From the NCBI GenBank assembly GCA_963678675.1, contig OY783191.1, forward strand, positions 11,472,115 through 11,536,114: a stretch of DNA of 64,000 bases, given 5' to 3'. The position numbers were made by a program, and so were the translations under genes. Origin of the DNA: Xiphydria camelus (taxonomy: Eukaryota; Arthropoda; Insecta; Hymenoptera; Xiphydriidae). The first letter of the stretch is position 1. Every line of letters begins with the position of its first letter. Shown here piece after piece: positions 53,317 to 63,340 of this stretch. The notes under the pieces are model-generated. The model was not told the DNA's origin and ran no database searches. It saw only the letters and a list, made by a program, of their open reading frames with translations.

Positions 53317-56300
53317 ATGAGCTATTTTTGCTCTATCGCAATGTACGATTTTCCGCTTATTTTTAGCTAACTCTATTTCTATATCGTTTTTTTTCGGGAA
53401 ATACTTCCGTAATTTTATACGGACCCTTATAATTGTCATCGAGTTTACCCGCTTTATGATCCTTAATTAAGTAAATTTCTTGACCGATTTGGAATTGAAC
53501 TGGATGAGTTCCTTTATCGTAATAAATTTTTGATTTTTGTTTAGCTTTCTCTAAATTCTCGTGAGCATTTTTCCTAACTTCTTGAGTTTGCAATATCGTG
53601 TTTTTGAGATAGTTGTCATAAGTGAAGATTTCTTCTAAAGGTGGGAATTCCGATGGCATACGTGCATTTTTACCGTAAATGATTTCAAATGGAGTATAAT
53701 TAGTGCCCTCGAGTTTGCTAGAATTATATGCGAAAGTTGCATGATCTAACCATTTGTCCCAATCTTTTTTCGTTACGTAATGCTTTAGGTAATCCACTAA
53801 TACTTGATGACTTCGCTCTAATGAACCGTTAGACTGGGGGTGAAACGCTGTAGTTTTGATTTGTTTGATTTTGAAGGCTTTTGCTAATTGTTTCATTACT
53901 CGGCCAATGAAAGCGGCACCTTGATCCGTTAATATGACTCTCGGACATCCGTAGATGCAAATGAATTTGTGGACTAACGCGTTTGCTATATCCTCGGCTG
54001 TTGCTGTTTTCAAAGGTACTGCGACACAGAATTTAGATAAATCGTCTTGCATGGTCAAAATATACTTATGTCCGTCTACTGATTCATCGAAAGGCCCTAC
54101 AATGTCTAATTATAGTTTGTCAAAAACGTCTATTGAAGTATCTGTGATGACCATGGGTTGCTTTGTTTTTATTCGAACTAGCTTTTTTCTTTGACAACTA
54201 TTGCATTTTCGTATAAATTCTTCGATATCTTTCTTCATATTTGTCCAAAAATACTTTTGTCGGATTCGATTGTAAGTTTTTGTAACTCCTTTGTGTCCGG
54301 CTAATGGCGAATCGTGATTCTCCTGAATGATTTGATTTCTTAGTTCGATAGATGGAATTAGAATATTGTTTTTACAAAGAGTTATCTTAATTTGAGTATC
54401 AGAAAAAATTTCGTGAACTAAATTTTTTATTTTCATCCAACCAGATTCGTTGATTTGATCTTGATCTTGTGAGATGCTAGCTGACATTATTTGTTTTCGT
54501 TCCATTAAGGTTTTTAAAGTTTGAAAGGCTTTTCTGAAATTGTTCTCCTGTAACGAGTCTCTATCATTTTCTTGTATTACTAATGCAAAAACTGTCCGTT
54601 TTGAATTTCCTGTTAAAATTACGTCTCCTATTGAGTGTTTATGGACTGGGCTTATCTTTTTCATTAAACCTTGTTCAAGAAGTTGTTTACCTATTTTGCT
54701 TGAAATTGTGCCATCTGCCGCTATAAAATATATATAGTTATCTTTTCTCATGATCAGATTATCGCGAGTTTCTAAAATATTATTTGTTGATTTCGAGTTT
54801 ATGACGCCAGATTTTTCTATACCCGCGTTCTGAGTGAGGTTGGGTTTCGTTACATGGATCATTGTTTCGTGATTTTCGTCAGTTGATGAAGAGCTATCAG
54901 ATTGCAATTGGAACGTTTGTATGTCTTCTAAGGTTTCGTATTTATTTCGCATGGATGATTGAGGTCCTTGAAAAGATCGTGGGGATGTAGTAGCTTGATC
55001 ATCGATTGGCGTTAGTGCTTCTGTACTATCAGATGGTATTGATTTAATTATTTTTGATTTCTTATTAACTTTCTTGCGATATTTCGTAATTTTCCTATCG
55101 TGATGATGTTGATTATCAGAACAACATGAACATTTCTTTGGTTTGTGAGGTCGGGTTGATTGTCTGATTACTGAAATTTGTTTGGGAGCAAGATTTTGAG
55201 AAGGATTTACATGCAAAGAGATGTTTTTTGGTGGAATGATTTGTTTTAATTCTATACGTTTTATACTGTCGTTCACGCCTGGGCTTGAGGAACTCTCCGA
55301 CCAGTTCTCCTGCGCGTCGGCGTGTACGTCAGCGATAGTTGTAATAGTAATTGGACCAGCGTCACTGTCGCTCGAATCGCTTTTTAATTTTCGCAAATTT
55401 TCGTTAGATGTAGGTGGTTCTGTTGCTTCGAGAATATTAGATAAGAAAAGATTTGGTTTTGGGATAGCAACATTCAAATCTGTACTATCGTTAATAATTC
55501 CAGTAGGTCTTCGCTCACTCCTGAGTGGATAAGGAGTTGAGGAATATCTCGGAGATTCATAGATGTTTTGACGTTTTCGAGAGACAGGAGAAGGAGTGAG
55601 GGCGTCACTCTTCCTTATCAAAGGTGAAATTTTATCTAAAGATGATTCCGAAGATTTTTCGCGTTCTAAAGATTCAAGAGCTTCTTGTACTACCGGCGAT
55701 TCCGGTATGTGAGAAGTTGACTTCATTTTTGGAGACTTTGTTGAATCGGTAAGCCTATAAACGTCGGTAACGTCTAGGTCTACCTTATCGATTTTCGAGG
55801 AAGAGTCTAAATTACGATTTACAGATATGATAGTATCATCATAATCTGGGAGAACAATTGATTGATTTTTGATTTTAAGAGAATGAGAAATGATTTCGGT
55901 TTCACTCGTGTTATCTTCATCCGAAGAAGAAGATGACGAACTCAGCCCATCGTAAGGCATGAATCGTTTGATTTCGAATTTTTGTTTCATGATTTTCGTA
56001 GATTTCTTATGAATAGGGCTAGGAGTAGTAGTGTGTTTGTATTTTCTTTTAAATAAAACACGACGGTCGATAGGTTGATCAGACCCAGCGCCGTGGTTCG
56101 GTTGTTCCTTCAATGGCAACGACCGACCTTCTAGATTTGGTTGATTTAAGATTTTTTGAATTTCAAAACGAGGAAACCCTAAGAAATCATTCTCTGAATC
56201 AGATTTTGGATTTGGACTCTTTCTCGATACGTTAGCTTTGTGAGGAAAGCCTAGAAAATCTTCTGAACTTGAATTAGCGCTTGAAGTTATAATCTTTTGT

Positions 56301-56364
56301 TTTTTATGTTCACCATGAGAAGACGACGAGGAGTGCAATCTAGCGATTCCGGGAAGAATATCAT
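53317..56364 (-). pseudogene. Gypsy pol, 3' half: linker, macrodomain-like segment, integrase
   Basis: From the insertion site (56364) the frame continues through a Ser/Lys-rich, low-complexity linker of about 500 residues. A segment at about 54745-54370 follows (FIAADGTISSKIGKQLL, IGDVIL, NNFRKAFQTLKTLM, EIFSDTQIKIT), resembling TARG1/OARD1-type macrodomains. Then comes the integrase zinc finger (HDSPLAGHKG, FWTNMKKDI, CNSCQ), then a TAA at 54110-54112, then in the same frame the catalytic core (LDIVGP, ILTDQGAAF, SLERSHQ) and a GPY/F-like end (YKGPYKITEVF). An extra A near 53385 shifts the final residues. All three integrase acidic residues are present. A stop and a shift inactivate it. Confidence 0.72.
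54370..54745 (-). other. Macrodomain-like (TARG1/OARD1-type) segment in Gypsy pol
   Basis: About 125 residues. Ordered similarities to human OARD1/TARG1: an N-terminal strand then a G-I-A/G-K helix (here SSKIGKQLL), a GxVxxL strand (IGDVIL), a hydrophobic strand ending where TARG1 has Lys84 (here Gln in LVIQEN), an N-F/L-x-K-A/S-x-x-x-L helix, a short S-I/M strand and the C-terminal W-x-x-I/V ... EIF-x-x-T-x-IKIT. The GCGLD loop with the catalytic Asp125 of TARG1 is replaced (QINESGW). This is from memory of the family, not an alignment. Confidence 0.5.
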
Positions 56365-56368
56365 TTAA

Positions 56369-57082
56369 GGTAGTAGTCTGGTAACTTATGCCTATTTTCA
56401 TGACTTCTTTGGAGGGTGGTTTTTTATAGGAAAATAAAAATGAATTATCTTGAATATTTAGAGTGTTTTTATTTACATATTGAAAATATAAAAAAAAATT
56501 TATTTGAAAAAATTTAATAGTTTATTACTATTATTATTGTCACTCGAAGTTGGAATCTCAAAAAAAATGCACGTGGGTGGCCCGGGTCCTAACTTTTTTT
56601 CTACTGAACCGATTGCTTTCAAATTTTAACAGGCTGTTCTACACACTTATAGTTCTCGTCGGTACTAACGAGAATTTTTTTCACCCCTAACTTTTTATTT
56701 TACAACCCTTTCTTTGCTAAAATAAAAGGACTTTTTTTCAAAGTCCGCCATTTTGTTATTTACCCTTGAAATTTAACTTCAGTAGTTCCGACCAGAATGA
56801 CATGTCTATAGATTAAGAATAATCAAGAATATTTGATTTCAGATAACATCATGAGCCAAAATCACCCGGGCCACCCACGTGCATTTTTTTTGAGATTCCA
56901 ACTTCGAGTGACAATAATAATAGTAATAAACTATTAAATTTTTTCAAATAAATTTTTTTTTATATTTTCAATATGTAAATAAAAACACTCTAAATATTCA
57001 AGATAATTCATTTTTATTTTCCTATAAAAAACCACCCTCCAAAGAAGTCATGAAAATAGGCATAAGTTACCAGACTACTACC
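56369..57082. mobile_element. TTAA-flanked foldback MITE inside Gypsy pol
   Basis: TTAA at 56365-56368 and 57083-57086. Arms of about 215 bp begin GGTAGTAGTCTGGTAAC and are mirrored, with CCACGTGCATTTTTTTTGAG near the inner ends. The pol frame is open on both sides and in phase across the site once the insert and one TTAA are discounted, so pol was hit while its frame was still open. Confidence 0.88.
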
Positions 57083-57086
57083 TTAA

Positions 57087-59305
57087 GTGTCGCCACTTAA
57101 TCTTTATAGGATAAATGTTCGCTGATGGTACAGGATTCCTTGACAGAGCATCGGCGTTGGTATTTATCTTACCTGCTTTATACTGGATTTTAAAGTCAAA
57201 TTCTTTCAAGCGTTCTCTCCATCTCATTACACGCGATGTCGGGTCATTCATAGAATTTACCCATATTAGCGGTCTGTGATCGGTAATCAGTGTGAACTGT
57301 CTACCATAGAGATACGGCCTGAAAGATTTGATTGCAAATATTGTAGCGAGCATTTCCTTTTCTGTGGTAGAGTAATTACATTCGTGCTTATTTAAAACTC
57401 TAGACGCATAAGAAACTGGGAGATCTTCTCCTATTTCACCTTGCGAAAAGATTGTTCCTACGGCGAATCCTGATGCATCGGTAGTGACTATAAATTCTTT
57501 TGAAAAGTCTGGGTATTGTAAAATTGGAGCGTTGCACAATTTGTCTCGGAGAATTTCGAATGCGATTTGGTGTTTGGGTTCCCATTTGAATTCTGAATTT
57601 TTGCTAGTCAAATCGGATAATGGTTTAGCAATTTTTGCGAAGTCTTTTATGAATTTTCGATAATAGCCTGCTAAACCTAAAAATTCTTTTACGTTTTTTT
57701 GCTTTTTTGGAACTGGAAAAGATTTTACAGCCTCTATTTTGCTTGAGTCTGGTTTAACGCCTTCCGCTGAGATGATATGCCCAAGGTATCTCACTTCCGT
57801 TCTTAAAAATTCACATTTGTCGGTTTGAAGAGTTAAATTGGCTTTTCTTAATCTTTCGGCAAGTTTTTTGAATTTGATATTATGTTCTTCAAGTGATCGC
57901 GCATAAATTACTATGTCGTCTAAGTAGACGAAAAGATCGTTACCTTGTAATCCGAGCAAAACTAAATCCATTAATCGTTGAAAAGTCGCAGGGGCGTTCT
58001 TTAAACCAAAAGGCATTCTATTAAACTCGTAGTGACCATGAGGTGTAGTGAAAGCTGTTTTATGTTTATCTTCTGCATCCATTTGAATTTTATGAAAACC
58101 CGAGGCCAAATCGAAAATTGAAAAATACTTAGCTCCACCCAGCTGATCTAAGATGTCTGATATTAGTGGCAAAGGATATGCATCTCCTATTGTCTTCTCG
58201 TTTAGCTTTCGAAAGTCGATTACTAGTCGCCAGCGTTTATTACCTTTCGAGTCGGGTTTTTTGGGGACAATCCATAACGGCGAGTTATACGGTGAATTTG
58301 ATGGTTCTATGATATTCATTTTTAATAGTTCACTAACCTGTTTCTCTATTTCTTGCTTTTGAAAGGGAGGGTACCTGTATTGTCTAGTATTAATAGGCTG
58401 TTCTGTTGTTAGTCGAATTCTATGAGTTAGTGCGTTTGTCGCGCGTAGCGCTTCGCCGGGAATATGGAAGAGGTCAACGTACTCCTCTACGAGATCAGTA
58501 ATCGCTTTACACTCTTCCGTATTTACGTGTTCTAAACGCAGTAATTGGAGGACTCTATCAACACGACCGGTACTATGTTCTAGAGCCTCACTAACTTGCA
58601 GATTATTTTCCTCGTCACTGCTCATGTCGAAAGGGTACAGAGGCACGACGGGTACTTCCACTGTTACATCCTCGTCTAGCGCGTTAATGGCATACAAGTA
58701 CGCTTTCCCAAAAGTATTTTTTACGACAGCTTCGCCCATAAAAATCCCTTCTTGAGTTTTTATTCGCGGTAGGTAACCTTCATTAGAAGATCCATTTTCT
58801 AATCTAACGAACATTAGAGTTTTTTGTCTAGCCGGGAGTAGGAAACTTTCTTTATTCGCGAAAGGATAAGAAACTCGATTTAAAGTTACCGATTGATTTT
58901 CGAAGTCAACGCGTCCACGTTGGATATGTAATAGTTCCGCACCTATTATTGCGTCTTGTTCGAGAGGGAAGTCATCAGGGATTACATGGAAATTAATTCG
59001 GTAATTATTTAAGATAATTCCTATCCTCCCTAGCGTTCGCGGTCGATCGATTTCGGACACTCCATTTAATTCGTAGATGATTGTTTCATCAATCATTTCA
59101 GGATTTGCAATTTTATGAATTTTGATAAGATTCAATTGTGACCCTGAGTCTACTAAAAATTCGGAATTTCCACCTACTATTTCTTCTGAAGGAAGAAACA
59201 GAGTGGGAGATTTGTAATTTGACGAGTTCGAACTAAGCTTACAATCTGCTGATTGAATGAGGATTTCGAATTTCCTTTGTATTATAGAATTTGGACGTTC
59301 CTCGT
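57087..59305 (-). pseudogene. Gypsy pol, 5' half: protease, reverse transcriptase, RNase H
   Basis: The protease signature FLVDSGSQLNLI lies at about 59160-59125, upstream of the frame's first ATG, in a frame that overlaps the gag end. RT: IIEPSNSPYNSPLWIV, WRLVIDFRKLNEKT, the NRMPFGLKNAPATFQR block and the YLDD box (FVYLDDIVIYA). Connection: LGHIISAEGVKPD, FLGLAGYYRKFI. RNase H: TTDASGFAVG, YSTTEKEMLA, TLITDHRPLIW, NTNADALSRNP. It runs without a stop into the TTAA insertion. This part appears intact. Typical Ty3/Gypsy arrangement; no dUTPase or chromodomain seen. Confidence 0.88.
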
Positions 59306-59915
59306 CGCTTCTACCTGCGGCGAGGACGTTTGCGCGTTTCCCGACTGGGCGGTTTGTTGTTGTTGTTGTTGTTGTTGCTGAGGCGGTGTTTGACGTTTTA
59401 AGTTATTGTAAGCGCGTTTTCTGCAATCTTTAATTAAATGCCCCTTTTTCTTGCAATAATTGCACTCAATGGTGATTTGATTAGGTTGAACTTGAGTCTG
59501 ATTTCGATCTTGTGTCTGATCGTTAAGAAGCTGATAGCAGTGATTGGCATCATGCTTTTGTTTTTTGCAAAAGATACAAGTCCTATTGCCTAGATTTTGA
59601 TTTGGGTTGATTGAACGAGATTTCTGTGAGTTAGGGTTTTGAGAGAGTTCGTATTTGGTCGCGAATTGTAAGAAGTCTGTGCGGTAAAACAGTCTCTCTG
59701 TTTATCGTCCTGTTCCGATAAATGATCGATCTCTACTTGCTCGGCAGCCAAAGCAGCGCTTCTGAGGCTATCGAAAGGTCCTTTCGGCATAAAAGGTTTA
59801 TAAACTTTATAAATTCCAAAAAGAAAGGTTTCGGTCGCAACACACTGCTGAAATTTTCCGTCGCTCTTTTTGATCGGCGGTAGAGTTTTCTCGATCGATA
59901 GCTTCGAGTACCGTA
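59282..59915 (-). pseudogene. Gypsy gag, C-terminal part with two zinc knuckles
   Basis: From the break at 59915: a capsid-like end (KLSIEKTLPPIKKSDGKFQQ, then FDSLRSAALAAEQVEIDHL). A GA dinucleotide too many near 59697-59702 shifts frame; past it come FYRTDFLQFATKYE and two CX2CX4HX4C knuckles (CIFCKKQKHDANHC and CNYCKKKGHLIKDC). A poly-Gln run (CAA repeat, about 59350-59376) and a stop at 59282-59284 follow. Pol starts in another frame and overlaps this tail, as expected for frameshift expression. The N-terminal gag is lost. Confidence 0.78.
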
Positions 59916-60321
59916 CCGTATGTATCATGCCAACCCCGACAGCAAAGCGTGGATTTACACGCTAGCCGCACGCAGTGCTGCCACGTAGTGGCACCACTGT
60001 GGTCTCACCGTGGCGTGATCGCGTGGCGTACACAAACTAAAAGCACCGTGGCTACACAGTGAGCACACGGAGTGGTTCACAGGATAAAGACACAGTGGTT
60101 ACACTCAGTGCAGTCACGGTGCCTTTTCGACGTGCACACTTCGTAAATTTACCGACCATGAATATCGGTAAATTCACTGTCTTCACAAAATTGTTAACGA
60201 ATTAATGAATTCGCTGCGGAACACGCAGCTCCCGCGGCACGCCAACATAGTTTTACGCAAATTTCAAGATTTTAGTACGGGGGTTAACTCAATCATTTTA
60301 ATACGCAGGGAACACGCGTGT
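59916..60321. repeat. Duplicated segment interrupted by a CACAGTG-rich insert
   Basis: 59933-59963 (CCAACCCCGACAGCAAAGCG) and 60240-60322 (ACATAGTTTTACGCAAATTT and following) are contiguous, inverted, at 29165-29290. The extra 59964-60240 is dense in CACTGTG/CACAGTG/CCGTGG motifs and was evidently inserted. A stretch with the same motif style closes the window (63850-64000). Confidence 0.65.
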
Positions 60322-60721
60322 TCGTAATTAAATAATTTAAAGGTTCGGTGGTCGAGCAGTGCGGACGTGTGGCGGATCGCTCCTACGAAATTCGGAACTT
60401 TAGTCGGGTTTTTCGCGAGTGAGTGCGATAAAAAGTGCATGGTGGTGTTCACGGAGCAGTGCGAATAAGTGAAATGGAAGTGCGGCGAGGCCGGCGTTTA
60501 AGCAGTATTCGACGATTACGAAGTCTGTCGTATCGAGTTCCCTCGTGGCACGAACGCCATCATGGCCGCCGCTACATAGCGTCGGTTGACGAAAGACCGC
60601 AAAGGCCAGCAGAGGAACACCAGACGAGCGACCCTCGCGAGAAACCGCCTCGGGAGCTCCGGGACACCGAAGAGGCCCTTGCGAACGACCGAGCTATGCT
60701 GGGAGTCTACAGCGAAGTGAC
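60322..60721 (+). other. GC-richer stretch upstream of the kinase pseudogene
   Basis: It contains an open frame (60435-60761) rich in Arg and Glu that does not match protein kinase D or another family I know, and copy A has no counterpart here. It may be a promoter-side piece of the source locus. Not called as a gene. Confidence 0.25.
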
Positions 60722-61986
60722 AATAAGCCAACCTGTCATCATCCCCCCTCTAATCGCATAAACACAAGGAAACACGAGGAAAGCGCACTAAGAATCGTTT
60801 TAGGCGTATGATATTTCCGTAGGACCTCGTTCCGTGCCATGACGACGCATCTTCCGACGAATTTCAAAATTCCAGACCATCGAGGTAATTATTCAATCAA
60901 CGTCGTATCTCGACACTTGCGATACTTTATCTTTTTTTCTTCTCCATCACTCCCTCCGTCACACTTGGTACCTCGTACGCGATAACGCAGGTGCAGCTCA
61001 TCGCCGAGTAACAATATACCGCTGATGTGAATAGTTCAAAGCGCCAAGCACATGAAACGACGCGGCTCCGAGATCCTGAAGGAAGGATGGATGGTGCACT
61101 CGACGAATCGCGATCCGATGGTAGGTTGACGACGTGGCGCTGATTCGGTTTCGCTTCCCCCATCATTAAGGCGCGCGTGTTTTCAGAGGAAGAGACACTA
61201 CTGGCGATTGGACACAAAGGCCATAATTCTGTTCCAAAGCGACAGCAGTTCCAAGTACTTCAAAGAGATTCCGTTGGCTGAAATTCTAGTCGTCGCCGCC
61301 GCCAGGGAACAACATTCTCGTGAGTACATATGTATATCGTTAGAAATTGTCTGTGCGCGTTTAGTCGATGTACAACGCGCGCGTTCTCTCCTTCCAGGCA
61401 CGATGCATTGTTTCGAATTGAGAACGGCCAACGTCGATTACTACGTCGGCGAAGATCCCCTCTATGGAGGTGCTAGTGGTCAGCTTCCACCGCCGGAAAG
61501 TGGCGTTGGCGCTCACTTGGCGAGGACCTGGAAAACGAATATCAGGCAGGCATTGATGCCCGTCACCTCCGGATCGGCAAGTACGTTCAGAGCTCGCGAG
61601 TGTGCGCGCGAACGCGTACCGACGCTATACCGAAAAACACGCGTCGTTTTCCACAGGTCGGTAGGAGCAGTCGACAACCGAGCCAGAGGAACGCGTAACC
61701 GACATGTCGCAGCTCTATCACATCTTCCCGGACGAAGTTCTTGGCTCGGGTTAATTTGATATCATCTACGGCGGAGTTCATCGCAAGACCGGCCGCGCGA
61801 TGGTGATAAAGGTGATCGACAAGCTGCGTTTTACCACTGAGCAAAAGGCCCAGCTCAAGAACGAAGTAGCCATCCTGCAGAATCTGTCCCACAGCGGAGT
61901 CGTTAATCTCGAGAGGATGTTCGAGACGCCGGAGAGGATATTCGTGGTGATGGAGAAGCTCAAGGGAGACATGCGGAAAATGAACA
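60722..61986 (+). pseudogene. Protein kinase D pseudogene, copy B
   Basis: Exon-like blocks in order: about 61025-61130 (IVQSVKHTKRRGSKILKEG, start of the PH region); about 61190-61310 (DTKAIILFQSDSSSKYFKE, IPLAEILVV); about 61399-61570 (MHCFELRTANVDYYVGEDP, GVGAHLARTWKTNIRQALMP, then GTACGT); about 61695-61985 ([85 protein letters not shown]). Compared with known protein kinase D, the Gln of the glycine-rich loop is TAA and a loop Gly reads Asp. Introns are kept, so it is a genomic copy. C1 domains and the kinase C-lobe are missing; the right end is cut by the foldback at 61987. Confidence 0.8.
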
Positions 61987-62931
61987 CGGTGTACGAAAGT
62001 AATTTCAGGGGAGCTATTCTCGACGCGTGGGAAATGCTTTTCGTGGACGAGATATTTTTCGTTAACGGATTTAAAGTTTCGTCGATCACTTTCGTTAACG
62101 ATTCGAAAATTCCTTCCAAGATAGATCTCGTCAATGAAATTAATTTTCTCACACGAAAAATGTGTTTACATCCCTTAGCGACGTCTTCTTTTTAGAATCT
62201 CGTTTAATCACTTAGCAACGACCCGTCGCATCGGCCCACCGCCTCGGACAAATACCAAACCCATTCGTTGACGAAAACAGCGAGAACGACGAATGACACT
62301 TTCGTCAACGAAAAAAGTAATTTCGTTAGCGAAGGAGTTTCGCGCGTATGGGAAAACATTTCGCGTACAAAATTTCTCAACCAAAACGCAATTGCCCCTG
62401 GGGGGCAATTCTCGACACGTCAGAAACGATTTCGTGAACGGAATTATTATTTCGTTTGAGAAATTTTGTACACGGAATTTTTTCCCATACGAAACTCCTT
62501 CGTTAACGAAATTACTTTTTTCGTTGACGAAATTGTCATTCGTCGTTCTCGCTGTTTTCGTCAACGAATGTTGTTTGGTATTTGTATGCCGGTGAGTTGC
62601 ATGACGAGGTGGTGGGCCGATGCGACGGGTCGTTGCTAAGTGATTAAACGAGATTCTAAAAAGCAGACGTCGCTATAAGGGATGTAAACACATTTTTCGT
62701 GTGACAAAATTAATTTCGTTGACGAGATCTATCTTGGAAGGGCTATTCGAATCGTTAACGAAAGTGATCGACGAAATTTTACGTCCGTTAACGAAAAATA
62801 TTTCGTCCACGAAAAGCATTTCCCACGCGTCGAGAATAGCACCCCTGAGCATGTTTCGCCAAGCAATCAGCTGTTCTCATGGCGACCACGTAAAACGCGC
62901 CATGCGCAGCTTATTGTACTTTCGTACACCG
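61987..62931. mobile_element. Foldback element rich in TTCGTTAACGAA motifs
   Basis: CGGTGTACGAAAGTA at 61987 mirrors ...TACTTTCGTACACCG ending 62931. Arms of several hundred bp pair throughout (ACGCGTGGGAAATGCTTTTC, AAACGAGATTCTAAAAAG). TTCGTTAACGAA and variants (TTCGTTGACGAA, TTCGTCAACGAA) recur many times. The right arm has about 70 extra bp (62846-62917) absent from the left. It interrupts the kinase pseudogene. Confidence 0.8.
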
Positions 62932-63183
62932 GGACTTTCAAAAAATTAATATAAATTAACCGTGCATTTTGTCAAGTAGGTTCTTGCATCAATTTCATAG
63001 TAAATTTTCCCCGCTACAAATTGGTAGCTTCATTTTTTTGATCGAGTAAATCTAGGATGCCCAGGAAAAAGAGTATAAATTTGAATAGATTGCGGAACGC
63101 GCTTTCCTCCGTTAGTTGCACGCGTAATAAAGGAGCGTCGCGTAACGATCAGCTGATCGATTTAAGCCAATTTGAATTACATA
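62932..63183. other. Spacer
   Basis: No gene, TIR or repeat recognised; it does not continue the kinase reading frame. Confidence 0.4.
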
Positions 63184-63340
63184 TCGATACCTTACTTTGA
63201 AAACCTCGTAAGTGCAATTTTTGACAAAAATGCCATTTATAGCTTACTGTGTGTTCAGATTTTAAATCTTAACGCAGTAAGCTATAAATGGCATTTTTGT
63301 CCAAAATTGCACTTACGAGGTTTTCAAAGTAAGGTATCGA
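63184..63340. repeat. TATCGATACCTT palindrome, copy 3
   Basis: A complete 157-bp palindrome (ATATCGATACCTTACTTTG and mirror) without the THAP-element flank seen at 45.7 kb. It is the most regular of the three copies. Confidence 0.8.

Larger units (their letters stand above)
45739..59915 (-). mobile_element. Ty3/Gypsy LTR retrotransposon, 5'-truncated, multiply interrupted
   Basis: Minus-strand order: gag with two CCHC knuckles, protease, reverse transcriptase, RNase H, Ser-rich linker, macrodomain-like segment, integrase, then a purine tract and one LTR. The left edge is the LTR end; the right edge is where gag stops abruptly at 59915 against a foreign TIR-like string (ACCGTATGTATCATGCCAA). 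No second LTR is in the window. Insertions: 46087-46461 and 46552-52136 in the LTR, 52582-52975 in the 3' region, 56369-57082 in pol. I see no env. Confidence 0.8.

Noticed and set aside
61208..61759. 183-aa frame starting MDTKAIILF
   Set aside because: Parts are true kinase D exons, but the frame reads straight through introns with splice sites, so it is described as a pseudogene with separate exons.
62208..62595. Several frames of about 100 aa on both strands
   Set aside because: Translations of the TTCGTTAACGAA foldback arms.
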